Assembly (NCBI GenBank): GCA_903893565.1 | Contig: CAITMU010000070.1 | Coordinates: forward strand, 30,511-94,510 | Direction: 5' to 3' | DNA from: an uncultured beta proteobacterium | Lineage (GTDB): Bacteria; Pseudomonadota; Gammaproteobacteria; Burkholderiales; SG8-41 | Length of the DNA stretch: 64,000 bases | Part shown: positions 53,134-62,383 of the stretch, one piece after another | How the letters are laid out: every line of letters begins with the position of its first letter | Position numbering within the stretch: position 1 is the stretch's first letter | The notes under the pieces: generated by a model | The model's database searches: none | What the model was told of the DNA's origin: nothing | The model's input: the letters and a program-made list of their open reading frames with translations, nothing else | Translations under genes and position numbers: made by a program

Positions 53134-54144
53134 ATGCCACAAAAAAATTTACTAGCCGATAAATTAAAATCTTTTTCTAAAGATATTATTCTTTGTGGAC
53201 TAGCGTTCGCGATGTTTTTAAGTCCCATGGGAGCCCAGTCTGATGAGGGCACTTATAATCCCGACAAACTCATCATGATCGGCACTGCTTCCCGCAGCGG
53301 TTCTTTTTACCCCATTGGTCAAACTCTTTGCGATCTGATCAATAAAGATCGGGCTGAGAAATTGATTCGCTGTGTCTCCTACCCCACGGCCGGGTCCGAC
53401 TATAACACTCAAGCGGTGCTTTTCGGGCAATTGACCCTAGGCATGACGCGCTCTGATATCGCCACTCAAGAATTTAACAACGGAAAAGATAAAGATAATA
53501 CGAAAGGGGCAAATTTAAGAGCCATCATGTCGCTATACGATATGCCAGTTTTAGTTATTGCCAAACGTAGCTTAGGTATCACTGATCTTTCCCAAATTCC
53601 GGGTCATACATTGAATATAGGTAATGGAGGATCGGGGCAAAGAGCTATTGTCGAGATGATTTTAAAATCACTCAAGTTTGATAAAAGCCAATTTACCAAC
53701 ACCACCGAACTCAATACGTCGCAAATGGGCGATGCTTTTTGTGATGGCAAAGTCGATATCATCGTTGAAGCCCTAGGCAACCCATCCCCGTTTTATAAAA
53801 GGATGATAGAAAAATGTGATGGTCAAATGATTGGGGCCACTCCTGAGACAATCAAAACGATGCTGGCTAAAAATCCATCCCTAGAAGCGCTTAAGATTAA
53901 AGGGGGTATTTATGCTGGCGAACCTAACGAGGTATTAACTTTCGGCTATAAAGCAGTGATCGTTGCCAGCAAACAAACATCGGATGCTGCGGTAAAGTCG
54001 ATCATCAAAAGTATTTTTGATCGCCTCGATGATTTAAAAAAATCAGATGTGGTGCTAGCTAATCTTGAGCCTAAAAAAATGTTTACCGAGGGTATCAAAA
54101 TACCCCTACATGCAGGCATTGACACTAAAAATTATTACAAATGA
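53134..54144 (+). CDS. TAXI-family TRAP-type solute-binding protein (orphan)
   Basis: 336 aa. Signal sequence around residues 15-32 (KDIILCGLAFAMFLSPMGAQ), then IMIGTASRSGSFYPIGQTLC, RCVSYPTAGSDYNTQAVLFG, GMTRSDIATQEF, ITDLSQIPGHTLNIGNGGSG and KVDIIVEALGNPSPFYKRM, the order of motifs in TAXI (TRAP-associated extracytoplasmic immunogenic) receptors. TAXI genes normally sit by a fused TRAP permease; none is present here. Instead its stop overlaps (ATGA) the start of a TPR-secretin gene. A ligand-sensing role in an envelope complex is a possibility, which is inference. Confidence 0.88.
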   Translation: MPQKNLLADKLKSFSKDIILCGLAFAMFLSPMGAQSDEGTYNPDKLIMIGTASRSGSFYPIGQTLCDLINKDRAEKLIRCVSYPTAGSDYNTQAVLFGQLTLGMTRSDIATQEFNNGKDKDNTKGANLRAIMSLYDMPVLVIAKRSLGITDLSQIPGHTLNIGNGGSGQRAIVEMILKSLKFDKSQFTNTTELNTSQMGDAFCDGKVDIIVEALGNPSPFYKRMIEKCDGQMIGATPETIKTMLAKNPSLEALKIKGGIYAGEPNEVLTFGYKAVIVASKQTSDAAVKSIIKSIFDRLDDLKKSDVVLANLEPKKMFTEGIKIPLHAGIDTKNYYK

Positions 54145-56111
54145 TTTCCCCATTCAAGCTCTGGATTCTTCATTTTATGCAAAAAAGGTCTTGTTCTATC
54201 ATGCCAGCAATTCGCTTTTTCAAACACTTATCAATAGCTAAGCTGACTTTGCTTTGCTTTTTTCTAACCGCCCAACAGACTTGGGCTGAATCTGCACCCA
54301 CTTTCCTGAGCCATGAGTTGGGCAAAATGGCCTCCTCCATACCAGCCACTAAAATCAATACCGACTTAAAACGTCGCGTTTTAAAGGTCATTGAACTGGT
54401 TAGTCAAAATAAGATTGAAGAAGCCTCTCGCAACATGAATGCGACCTTGCGTCTTGATCCGACCAATTCTTACCTGCAGTTTTTCAATGGATTTGTCTAT
54501 CAAGTCATGGGGAAAAATGGGGATACCCAAAAGTATGAACTGGCTGAACAAGGCTACAAATTAGCCAAACAATTTGACAAAACGAATTGGATTTCAAACT
54601 ATTTTTTAAGCCTGATTTATATTGACCAAAGAAACTACGCCTCGGCTAAAGCGGAGTTGGCAGAAGTGTTGCTATTTCGTGCGGATGACAAGGATGTATT
54701 ATTACGCATGGTTGCCGTTTCCTATTATGCCAAAGACACTCAAACTGCTTCGGCCTGTCTAGATCATCTACGTGCCATCAGCCCCACCAATCCGCAAGTT
54801 TTACGTTTCTCTGCCATTATTAGTGCGGCCCTAGGGCAAACGGATAAGTCCAACCAGTGGTTAAGTCTATACCAAGATAGCCGCCCTCCCTCAGAAGAGC
54901 TTAACCTGACTAAAGAAAGCATTCATCATTGGAACCTGTATTACGCTAAAAATCCGATCCCCAAAAGCCTAGATCAAACACTTCCTGTCAATGACCTGAC
55001 CGGCGAAGATTTAGATCTACGTATTGACTCAGCTAATGCCGGGCTTAATGCAAAACGGTCTCTTAATCCGCGTTTGATTCAAGTTCAGACCCCAGCCCCT
55101 GCCGGGCCTGCAGGCCCTGTGCCAACGGTAGCCGATTCGGTCAACAAAAAAATGATCTTAGTCGATGTCGTTATCATGACCACAGAAGACACCTTCACGA
55201 CCAATAGGGGTGTCAATATGCTCCAAGGTCTGCAATTACAATTTGGTAGCGCCTCGGCCACTGCATTTTCACGCGCGTCTAGTACTGTTAATGGCGCAGC
55301 TACAACGACCATCACCCGTGCGATCAATGTTCCTGCCCTGACCTATGCGATGAACTTAGTTAACTCGAATACTAACGTTGACGAAGTGCTCGCACGGCCA
55401 ACGCTAACGGCGCTGGAGGGGGTTAAATCAGAATTTTTCTCAGGCACCGACATTACCGCTGCAGTGGTTTCCACAGGAGCCGCTGGTAGCTCCAGCGGAG
55501 CCATACAAATACAAAAATCCATTGGCGTGAAATTAGGCATCACCCCAGTATTTCTACCTGACAACTCCATTCGTTTGGGCGTGGACGTAGAAAGAACCTT
55601 TCTGCAACCGGCTAGTGGCAGTGTTCAATTTACCTATAAACTACAGACTTCTAACATCCGATTCAGCGTCAACCTCATTATGCGGTTAGGCGAAACCCTT
55701 GTATTAGGTGGCTTATCAGAAAAAGAAGTGGCTCGCACTCGAGATGGCGTGCCCATACTTCAAGATACCCCTCTTTTACAATATTTCTTTTCCAATCAAA
55801 CCACAAGCAGTTTTCAACGCTCAGTGTTGCTTTTAATCACACCTAGAGCACCTGAATTTACTTACCGGTCTGATGAAGCCTTACTCTCCGAAAATGGGGG
55901 AGGAGATGATCCCGAGAGCTTAAAAGAATTGCGTGCACGTTATGGTGACTGGTTTAAACCCTACCCCAATATGGCTTCTGTGTTTCACCACATCGAATAC
56001 TCCAATTTATATCGGGAGTTTAGAACCGGTGACGTCACGCTTGAACAATGGGACAAACTCGACACCACTTTTAGTCGCTTAAAGCAGGCCTTAGAATATA
56101 TCTTTTATTAA
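54141..56111 (+). CDS. TPR-secretin fusion, outer-membrane channel
   Basis: 656 aa. A hydrophobic leader (IAKLTLLCFFLTAQQTWAES, about 32-51) precedes TPR-like helices (about 70-260; SQNKIEEASRNMNATLRLDP, YFLSLIYIDQRNYASAKAEL). After a Pro/Ala linker the C-terminal part is a secretin domain: MILVDVVIMTTEDTFTTNRG, VDEVLARPTLTALEGVKSEF, VKLGITPVFLPDNSIRLGVD, LIMRLGETLVLGGLSEKEVA and DTPLLQYFFSNQTTSSFQRS followed by VLLLITPRAPEF. It is a multimeric outer-membrane pore as in type II/IV or Tad systems. In those systems TPR and secretin are usually separate proteins, and no ATPase or pilin gene is here. Coupled by ATGA to the TAXI gene. Confidence 0.85.
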   Translation: MISPFKLWILHFMQKRSCSIMPAIRFFKHLSIAKLTLLCFFLTAQQTWAESAPTFLSHELGKMASSIPATKINTDLKRRVLKVIELVSQNKIEEASRNMNATLRLDPTNSYLQFFNGFVYQVMGKNGDTQKYELAEQGYKLAKQFDKTNWISNYFLSLIYIDQRNYASAKAELAEVLLFRADDKDVLLRMVAVSYYAKDTQTASACLDHLRAISPTNPQVLRFSAIISAALGQTDKSNQWLSLYQDSRPPSEELNLTKESIHHWNLYYAKNPIPKSLDQTLPVNDLTGEDLDLRIDSANAGLNAKRSLNPRLIQVQTPAPAGPAGPVPTVADSVNKKMILVDVVIMTTEDTFTTNRGVNMLQGLQLQFGSASATAFSRASSTVNGAATTTITRAINVPALTYAMNLVNSNTNVDEVLARPTLTALEGVKSEFFSGTDITAAVVSTGAAGSSSGAIQIQKSIGVKLGITPVFLPDNSIRLGVDVERTFLQPASGSVQFTYKLQTSNIRFSVNLIMRLGETLVLGGLSEKEVARTRDGVPILQDTPLLQYFFSNQTTSSFQRSVLLLITPRAPEFTYRSDEALLSENGGGDDPESLKELRARYGDWFKPYPNMASVFHHIEYSNLYREFRTGDVTLEQWDKLDTTFSRLKQALEYIFY

Positions 56112-56136
56112 ACCCTAGTTTTCTGCTACTTTACCA

Positions 56137-57303
56137 ATGAAAAATTATAATTACTTCACTCTTACCAAGGGAAATATAGGTTTGATAAAACTTTCTCAAT
56201 TACTGACTACGTCTTTTATCATTGCCGTCACAATGACTTACTCTGCTGTTGCCCAAGCTGGCAACCCAGATCAAGTGACTAAATTTCGAAGCACCGGAAA
56301 TTGTGTTCAATGTGATCTTCGCTACGAAACCTTCTCGAGACTAGATTTAGGGGGTAAGGTTGATTTAACAGGTGCCTATTTATTTGGTGCTAGCTTTTTC
56401 AAAACGAACTTTTCGAAAGCTCGATTTGAAAGCGCGATAATGATTAACGCTCGATTGCAATATGCGGATTTTAGTTACGCCAATTTATCCAAAGCTTCTT
56501 TGCAAGACAGCAATCTTCAAGGCGCAACAATGGTCCATGCCAATATGATTTTTGCAAACTTTACCAGTGCCCTTATGGAATCTGTTGATGTGTCTAGTTC
56601 TGATATGACCGCTGCCGTCTTTGTCAGAGCAGAAATGAAAGATGTGTTTGGAATTGATAGTATTTTTCGTGGCACTGACATGAGAAAAGCAAACTTAACC
56701 AACGCTAAGTTAGCCGGTGCCGATTTTGAAGATGCCAATCTTTCTGGCGCTAAATTAATACTAGCCAAGTTAAAAACAGCCAATATGCGGGGTGCGACCT
56801 TAGTGGGCGCAGACTTCACTAATGCGGATCTTTCTTATGTCAATTTAAGAGATTCCAATTTAAAATCGGCCATTTTCAAAGGGGCCAATTTGACAGGTAC
56901 TGACTTAGAGGGTGCCAATCTTAGTGAGGCTAATCTAACTGGCGCTGTCATGAACAGTATTTTTGATGAAAATGCAAATTACTGTAATGCCACAATGCCT
57001 AATGGAACAAAAGGGGTCTGCCGTGTGGTTGCTGCCCCAGCAGCGGGCTCTGCAGCTGCTGCTGCTGCTGCGGCTGCGGCTGCTCCGCCACCAGCGGCTC
57101 CGGCACCTGCTCCCGCACCTGACCCTGCTGCAGCGGCGGCGGCCGCAGCCGCTCCGCCACCAGCGGCTCCGGCACCTGCCGCTCCGCCACCTGCTCCCGC
57201 ACCTGATCCTGCTGCCGTAGCGGCTCCAGTTCCAGCCACCCCAGCACCCGCTTCTCCCGCAACACCTGACGCTTCCACAGCACCTAAGCCGCCGTCTACC
57301 TAA
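56137..57303 (+). CDS. exported pentapeptide-repeat protein with Pro/Ala-rich tail
   Basis: 388 aa. Signal peptide about residues 18-41 (LLTTSFIIAVTMTYSAVAQA). Then TGNCVQCDLRYETF with a CxxC, then about 25 to 40 consecutive A(D/N)LXX repeats (e.g. DLTGAYLFGASFFKTNFSKA, ADFTNADLSYVNLRDSNLKS) that should form a right-handed quadrilateral beta-helix. The C-terminal about 75 residues are almost only Ala and Pro. It lies 25 bp after the secretin gene on the same strand. A surface or periplasmic partner of the secretin is suggested by position alone. Confidence 0.85.
   Translation: MKNYNYFTLTKGNIGLIKLSQLLTTSFIIAVTMTYSAVAQAGNPDQVTKFRSTGNCVQCDLRYETFSRLDLGGKVDLTGAYLFGASFFKTNFSKARFESAIMINARLQYADFSYANLSKASLQDSNLQGATMVHANMIFANFTSALMESVDVSSSDMTAAVFVRAEMKDVFGIDSIFRGTDMRKANLTNAKLAGADFEDANLSGAKLILAKLKTANMRGATLVGADFTNADLSYVNLRDSNLKSAIFKGANLTGTDLEGANLSEANLTGAVMNSIFDENANYCNATMPNGTKGVCRVVAAPAAGSAAAAAAAAAAAPPPAAPAPAPAPDPAAAAAAAAAPPPAAPAPAAPPPAPAPDPAAVAAPVPATPAPASPATPDASTAPKPPST
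57082..57215 (+). repeat. internal direct repeats in the Pro/Ala-rich tail
   Basis: A 28-base unit (57082-57109) recurs at 57151-57178, and GCTCCCGCACCTGA-CCTGCTGC recurs at about 57109-57131 and 57193-57215 with one change. The repeats encode APPPAAPAP-like peptides, so tail length could vary by recombination in steps that keep frame. Confidence 0.75.
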
Positions 57304-57327
57304 GGGCCTGAAGACAAGGGGGGATAT

Positions 57328-57360
57328 GGCTACCAACAGGCTACCAACAGGCTACCAACA
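57328..57360. repeat. 11-bp tandem repeat, three perfect copies
   Basis: GGCTACCAACA occurs three times in a row between the pentapeptide gene and the convergent alr gene. It has no obvious hairpin or coding role, and its period of 11 is near one helical turn. Confidence 0.85.
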
Positions 57361-57447
57361 TTTCCCCCTCAGTTGCTTTTGTTCTTTTAGTTCCTTTTGC
57401 ATCAGCAATCAGCAAGCCAACACCAGCCAGATCAGAGCACATAAACG

Positions 57448-58548
57448 CTATAGATCCACACTTTCAAAACCAGAAACCCTGGCTGACAGAGCACACATAA
57501 GCTCATAGCTCACTGTTCCCGCTGAAGCGGCCACAGCATCAATAGAGTTACCTTCTCCCCATAATACGACCTGCGTACCCACGCCAGCATCGGGAATGCG
57601 GGTTAGATCTACACAAAGCATATCCATAGAAACTCGACCCAATGTTCGAGTCATTGTGTGAGCCACTTTCACAGGGGTTCCTGTTAATGCATGGCGAGGA
57701 TATCCGTCTGCATAGCCGCAAGCGACAATTCCCACCCGTTCGCACCCAGTCGCTTCATAAAGCCCCCCATAACCAACTTGATCACCCGCCTGCAAATCCT
57801 GTATGGCAATTACTTGCGAAGTTAAACTCATAACCGGTCGCAATTTCAACTCATGAGCACTTTGATCTAAAAATGGCGAAGACCCGTAGAGCATCAAACC
57901 GGGTCGAATCCATTCGAAATGCGTTTGTGGATAACGCAAAACAGCCGCAGAGTTAGCGAGCGACTTGGGCCAACGAGATGCCAAAGGATTCGCGCTGCAA
58001 CCAATCAGCTGATTGAATTTTTCTAACTGCCAATCGACTCCCTTCAATTGATCGGCTTGTGAAAAATGAGACATCCAAGTAAACGTACATTGATCACTAT
58101 ACGTATGCAATAAAGGCTCTACCTCCCTCAATTGACTGTGCGTCAATCCCAAACGATTCATGCCCGTATTTAATTTTATCCACATATGTTTAATGCCACG
58201 ACTTTTGTGTGTCATTAACATTCTGACTTGATCAACGCTATGAATCACAGGTTCTAATTCATAGTGTTCCATCAAGGGCAATTCATCAATTGAAAAAAAT
58301 CCCTCTAACAGCACAATGCGCTGCGTAAATCCGCTTTCGCGCAAACGAATAGCCGCATCTATCTCCAATAAAGCAAATCCGGGTACTCCCGCTTTGGATA
58401 AAACATGCGCTATTCTTTTAATACCATGTCCATAGGCGTTGGCTTTTAAGACCGCTAGAATTTGAGCGCTGGGGGCTAAGGCCTTTATCTGCCCTACATT
58501 GTGCTCAAGGGCTGCAAGATCAATCTTAGCAAGAATGGGGCGAGGCAA
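57448..58548 (-). CDS. alr: alanine racemase, TTG start
   Basis: 366 aa PLP enzyme supplying D-alanine for peptidoglycan. Seen: ILAVLKANAYGHGIKRIA with the PLP Lys35, HMWIKLNTGMNRLGL, MSHFSQADQLKGVDW, HFEWIRPGLMLYGSSPF, QVGYGGLY and RVSMDMLCVDLTRIPDAG with the family SMDM motif. The first codon is TTG at 58548 (AAGGAAAA about eight bases upstream); no ATG or GTG fits. Length is normal for a monofunctional Alr. Confidence 0.95.
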   Translation of the reverse strand: MPRPILAKIDLAALEHNVGQIKALAPSAQILAVLKANAYGHGIKRIAHVLSKAGVPGFALLEIDAAIRLRESGFTQRIVLLEGFFSIDELPLMEHYELEPVIHSVDQVRMLMTHKSRGIKHMWIKLNTGMNRLGLTHSQLREVEPLLHTYSDQCTFTWMSHFSQADQLKGVDWQLEKFNQLIGCSANPLASRWPKSLANSAAVLRYPQTHFEWIRPGLMLYGSSPFLDQSAHELKLRPVMSLTSQVIAIQDLQAGDQVGYGGLYEATGCERVGIVACGYADGYPRHALTGTPVKVAHTMTRTLGRVSMDMLCVDLTRIPDAGVGTQVVLWGEGNSIDAVAASAGTVSYELMCALSARVSGFESVDL

Positions 58549-58569
58549 GCGCTATTTTCCTTTAAACCT

Positions 58570-58958
58570 TCACCGGCCTAAAGGCCCGATGAGTCCCGCT
58601 ACTAGCAGGTCGTTCCTTACTCGGGACGGTTGCCCGTCCTGATTCAATACGGCTTCATCGGCTTTTGCCTTCACCGCAATGGAGAACTTCTTTGACCTCG
58701 CCAGTAATCCATGGATCAAGATATTCTTGCCCACGTTAGTGTCCCTACAAGGCTACGGATAGCCCCTGTTACAAGCGCGCTGATGCACTTCCAAGCCTGC
58801 CAGCCCTTTAGGGCCAGAACGAACGTTGGAACTTGATGAGCGCACTCACGTAAAGTAGGAACCTTTTTAACCCAGTTGCCAGCGCTTCCACCCTGGTAAT
58901 GCAATTGAGTGTTAATTATCGACCAACCGGCGTCGAACTCGGACTTTGCCATGTTCAT
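58570..58958 (-). pseudogene. TnpB (IS200/IS605) remnant
   Basis: Reads MAKSEFDAGWSIINTQLHYQ at 58958 downward, matching the KSISDAGW-type region of TnpB ahead of the zinc ribbon. After a frameshift near 58835 it continues SSSNVRSGPKGLAGLEVHQR, an internal stop, then RDTNVGKNIL (RuvC-III-like RD-NAA-NIL motif, degraded) and ends LLVAGLIGPLGR-stop at 58570. The N-terminal two thirds are absent. Hairpin GGACGG/CCGTCC lies at 58624-58639. Clearly inactive. Confidence 0.75.
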
Positions 58959-59778
58959 TGTTGCGAGTCTAGCCAGAACTTGCGGCTACACAGTAAATTT
59001 TTTGGGCTAATCTTATTACGGGTCTGCTCCAGCAGGTCCTTCAAGTCATTGTCTTTAACACGAAGAAGTTGCACCCTTTTCAACAACCCCAAGGCACTTT
59101 GGTAATGAGTCAGATGGGTTGCCTTCGAATAAAGAGGACTGATTATCATGCAGATAATTCTAGATGAGAATTTGGCCTATAGCAATAGATAACGATTTTC
59201 GAACAGGAAGACACGGCGACTTTACAAGGCATGCGCGGTCGGTCCTTATCACCCAATACCGCAAACACGCATTCTTTAACGCCTCTCTGAACTTAGTCTA
59301 AGCCGTGAAACCAAAGATCTATGACCTCATGAGCCGCGCAAGCACCTCGCAATCTGCCTCCATAACCCCCTCGATTTAGCCATGGGGTCCGTTCGGGACT
59401 TCCTGCTTGATTTAGCAACATTGATGAGAAAAAGTCATCATATTCATGCACTCTTCAGTGACCAATCGCCCGATAGATCTGTCTAAACGCTTCCATAGCC
59501 TAATAGCATTATCGGATTGGATGCGGCGACTTCGCACGCTCTGCATCACGGATCAGGGTTATAAGAAGAATGTTGCGTGAGGGTCTTGCGACATTACGAT
59601 CTGTTGTAGCGCAGCGCTCTGTACTGTCATTAAGTGTCGTTTCGAATGAGAAGACGACCTTATTTAATCACCCAACCACCTTGCCTTATACCCCCCCGTT
59701 CTGAATGCCGAACCTTTAGCGCGATTGGGGTGATACCGACCGATACAAAAAATGGTGCTGGAGAAAGTAAACATCGAC
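58959..59778. other. intergenic region with mobile-element debris and a repeat copy
   Basis: 820 bp without an intact gene. Just beyond the TnpB remnant a short reverse frame (59149 to 58956) may be more of it, but similarity is poor. At 59327-59390 lies a third copy of the GAGCCGCGC ... GATTTAGCCA element found at 62444 and 62808. The rest is unassigned. Confidence 0.4.
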
Positions 59779-60693
59779 TCACTGAGGCGCTTGACTGGCC
59801 ATTGATCGCATTCTTTTCATAGCGTACTCAGCAAAAACGTTCACTAAGCGTGAGCGAAATTTACCACTGGGAGACAGTAACGAAAATTCTCGCATTAAAC
59901 GCGGCTTCAGAGCAACCGCGACTAACGTACCTAATTGAAGCTCTTTGGCCACACTGATCTTAGACATGATACCAAGCCCCCACCCCGATTCAATCACCCC
60001 TTTGATGGCCTCTGGGCTGCCTAACTCCATAACGATATTTAATTCTTCAGGCGCCACATTGGAAGCACGAAAAAATTGATCGGCAAACTCCCTTGTCCCA
60101 GACCCACTTTCACGACTCACAATAGGCTCTAGTCGCAACTCTTGAGCATCCACCGCCATCAATCGAGCCAGCCTATGACTAGGCGCACAAATCGCCACCA
60201 ACTCATCCTGGCAACACACTTGCGTTAACACATGGGGCAAATGCGAGGGCGACTCGACAAACCCTAAATCGAGATTCAATTGAGCTACACGATTTTCTAT
60301 GATTTCTGAATTAGCAACAAACATCTGCGTTTGGACCTGCGGATATAAAGCTTTAAATTCCCCCAATATTCTTGGCAAAATAAACTCTGCAATCGTCGTA
60401 CTGGCCCCCAACTGCAAAGGGCCACTCACTTCGGCCGAAAGCTCTCCCACTCGCACTTGCATTTCTTCATTCATTAAAAGAATGCGTTCAGCATAATCAA
60501 AAGCCAATTTACCCGCAGGCGTTAATTCAATGCTCATACGCTTACGTTCAAAAAGTCGAGTATTAAAATGTTCCTCGAGTTGTTTGACTTGAAAGGTTAC
60601 CGCTGGTTGCGTCATACATAAGAGCTCAGCAGCTTTGGTAAAAGACAGTTGTTTAGCAACGCAATGAAACACTTGCAATCGTCTATCTGCCAT
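59779..60693 (-). CDS. LysR-family transcription regulator (CysB/CbbR-like)
   Basis: About 304 aa. The N-terminal winged HTH is clear: RRLQVFHCVAKQLSFTKAAE, LLCMTQPAVTFQVKQLEEHF and NTRLFERKRMSIELTPAGKL. The C-terminal inducer domain has GASTTIAEFILPRILGEFKA, LDLGFVESPSH, VAICAPSHRLARL and RESGSGTREFADQFF. The ATG at 60693 is used; the only earlier in-frame choice is TTG. It is divergent from lplT with 394 bp between, and transcribed towards the TnpB debris. Its target is unknown, possibly itself or a distant operon. Confidence 0.92.
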   Translation of the reverse strand: MADRRLQVFHCVAKQLSFTKAAELLCMTQPAVTFQVKQLEEHFNTRLFERKRMSIELTPAGKLAFDYAERILLMNEEMQVRVGELSAEVSGPLQLGASTTIAEFILPRILGEFKALYPQVQTQMFVANSEIIENRVAQLNLDLGFVESPSHLPHVLTQVCCQDELVAICAPSHRLARLMAVDAQELRLEPIVSRESGSGTREFADQFFRASNVAPEELNIVMELGSPEAIKGVIESGWGLGIMSKISVAKELQLGTLVAVALKPRLMREFSLLSPSGKFRSRLVNVFAEYAMKRMRSMASQAPQ

Positions 60694-61087
60694 GAGGCCC
60701 AGTCTCCAAAGACAATGCAAAGCAGTGTTTCACAGTAAGGCCCCTGAGTATTGATTGATTGTTTGATTTATTGTCAGAGCTTAAAAAGCTAATAAAGTAT
60801 TCTATTACAAAGAGGGTCAACAAAAAATAGTAGTGAAGCGCCTTTGACTGCGTTTTCATCTAACATTGGCTGGATCGCAAACTCTACCCTCTGGCTCAAT
60901 TATTCGCTCACACTAAAAATATACCTACTACTGACCTTTTAGGATGGGGAAAAAACCCGATCATCCCAATTCCTATCGATGAACTTAAGCACCGCTGGTT
61001 AACCCACCCAAGGCTTATCTATGGTATAACTGCGCCACCATTTATTAACTTTATTTATTCATTCATCACCCCGTACAGATAAAGAAT
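60694..61087. promoter_or_regulatory. divergent lysR/lplT intergenic region
   Basis: 394 bp, AT-rich near 60740-60830, holding the promoters of both genes. TCAATTATT and AATTGATT-like stretches are present, but no clear LysR T-N11-A box could be fixed. No gene seen. Confidence 0.4.
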
Positions 61088-62383
61088 ATGCCTTTTGGTT
61101 TTTTCATCATTATGGCAGCCCAGTTTTTGTCAGGGCTAGCGGACAACGCATTGCTGGTAGCGTCGATTTCATTGTTGATGCACTACAATGCACCTGAATG
61201 GCTCACGCCTATGCTAAAGTTTTTCTTTACGGTTTCTTACGTACTCTTTGCCGCCTTGGTGGGAGCTTTTGCAGACTCAATGCCTAAAGGGCGAGTCATG
61301 TTCATCACCAATCTAATCAAAATTTTCGGCTGTTTTCTGATATTTTTTCATCAATGGTGGGAAATTCCCATATTTTCAGACTACTACACTATTTTGTTTG
61401 GATACGCGATCGTAGGCTTTGGTGCTGCGGCCTACTCTCCGGCCAAATACGGCATTCTGACCGAATACCTTCCGCACAATAAGCTGGTAGAAGCTAATGG
61501 GTGGATTGAAGGATTGACCGTGGGATCGATTATTTTAGGCACCTTATTGGGAGGAGCATTAATTAGCGATCGAGTCGCTGATGTTCTCTTATCCATTCAC
61601 CTGCCTTTCTTAAACCAAACACTTAAAACCCCTGCAGAAGCCGCCATTTGCGTGATTATTGGGGTCTATGGCCTGGCTTCCTTATTTAATCTATACATCC
61701 CCAATACCGGCGTTTATCACAAAATGGTGAACAGAAATCCCCTATATCTCATCCGGGAATTCCATCACTGCGTAAAACTACTGTGGAGTGACAAATTAGG
61801 ACAAATTTCTTTAGCCACAACCACCCTTTTTTGGGGTGCAGGTGCGACTTTACAATTTATCGTCATTAAATGGGCGAACGTGACCCTAGGGTATTCTTTG
61901 TCACAGGCCACTTACCTACAAGGTATTTGCGCGGTAGGCGTGGCGCTGGGCGCCATTATTGCCGCAAAATTTATTCCTCTGCGTTTAACTGTCAAGGTCA
62001 TTCCCGTGGGTATTTTGATGGGTATTCTCGTCATATTAATGATCGCAGTGAAAAACGTCTATTTTGCAGTTCCTCTGATCATACTCATTGGGGCTTTATC
62101 CGGTTTTTTTGTTGTACCGATGAACGCGCTACTCCAACATCGGGGCCATATGCTCATGGGCTCAGGGCATTCGATTGCTGTTCAAAATTTCAATGAAAAC
62201 TTGTCGATCCTCATTATGATCAGCATTTATTCTCTATTGATTGGGCTAGATTTACCCATTTCCATCGTGATCATTTTTTTCGGACTATTTATTTCTTCAT
62301 CGATGTGGTTTGTCAGAAAACGCTACCTCTATCTTTTGACTCTCGGCCCAATGCCTAACATTCCCTCCGATACGACCCACTAA
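61088..62383 (+). CDS. lplT: lysophospholipid transporter LplT
   Basis: 431 aa major-facilitator protein with about 12 membrane segments, flipping lysophospholipids across the inner membrane for re-acylation. Seen: AAQFLSGLADNALLVASISL at TM1, VSYVLFAALVGAFADSMPKG with the loop 2-3 motif, GFGAAAYSPAKYGILTEYLP, LVEANGWIEGLTVGSIILGT and VVPMNALLQHRGHMLMGSGH, which are LplT landmarks. AAAGAAT precedes the ATG. The fused acyltransferase (Aas) domain of some homologues is absent. Confidence 0.92.
   Translation: MPFGFFIIMAAQFLSGLADNALLVASISLLMHYNAPEWLTPMLKFFFTVSYVLFAALVGAFADSMPKGRVMFITNLIKIFGCFLIFFHQWWEIPIFSDYYTILFGYAIVGFGAAAYSPAKYGILTEYLPHNKLVEANGWIEGLTVGSIILGTLLGGALISDRVADVLLSIHLPFLNQTLKTPAEAAICVIIGVYGLASLFNLYIPNTGVYHKMVNRNPLYLIREFHHCVKLLWSDKLGQISLATTTLFWGAGATLQFIVIKWANVTLGYSLSQATYLQGICAVGVALGAIIAAKFIPLRLTVKVIPVGILMGILVILMIAVKNVYFAVPLIILIGALSGFFVVPMNALLQHRGHMLMGSGHSIAVQNFNENLSILIMISIYSLLIGLDLPISIVIIFFGLFISSSMWFVRKRYLYLLTLGPMPNIPSDTTH

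Noticed and set aside
56935..57336. Long reverse-strand open frames over the Pro/Ala-rich tail
   Set aside because: They mirror a GC-rich repetitive coding region and encode only Gly/Ala- or Arg-rich low-complexity sequence; the forward gene explains them.
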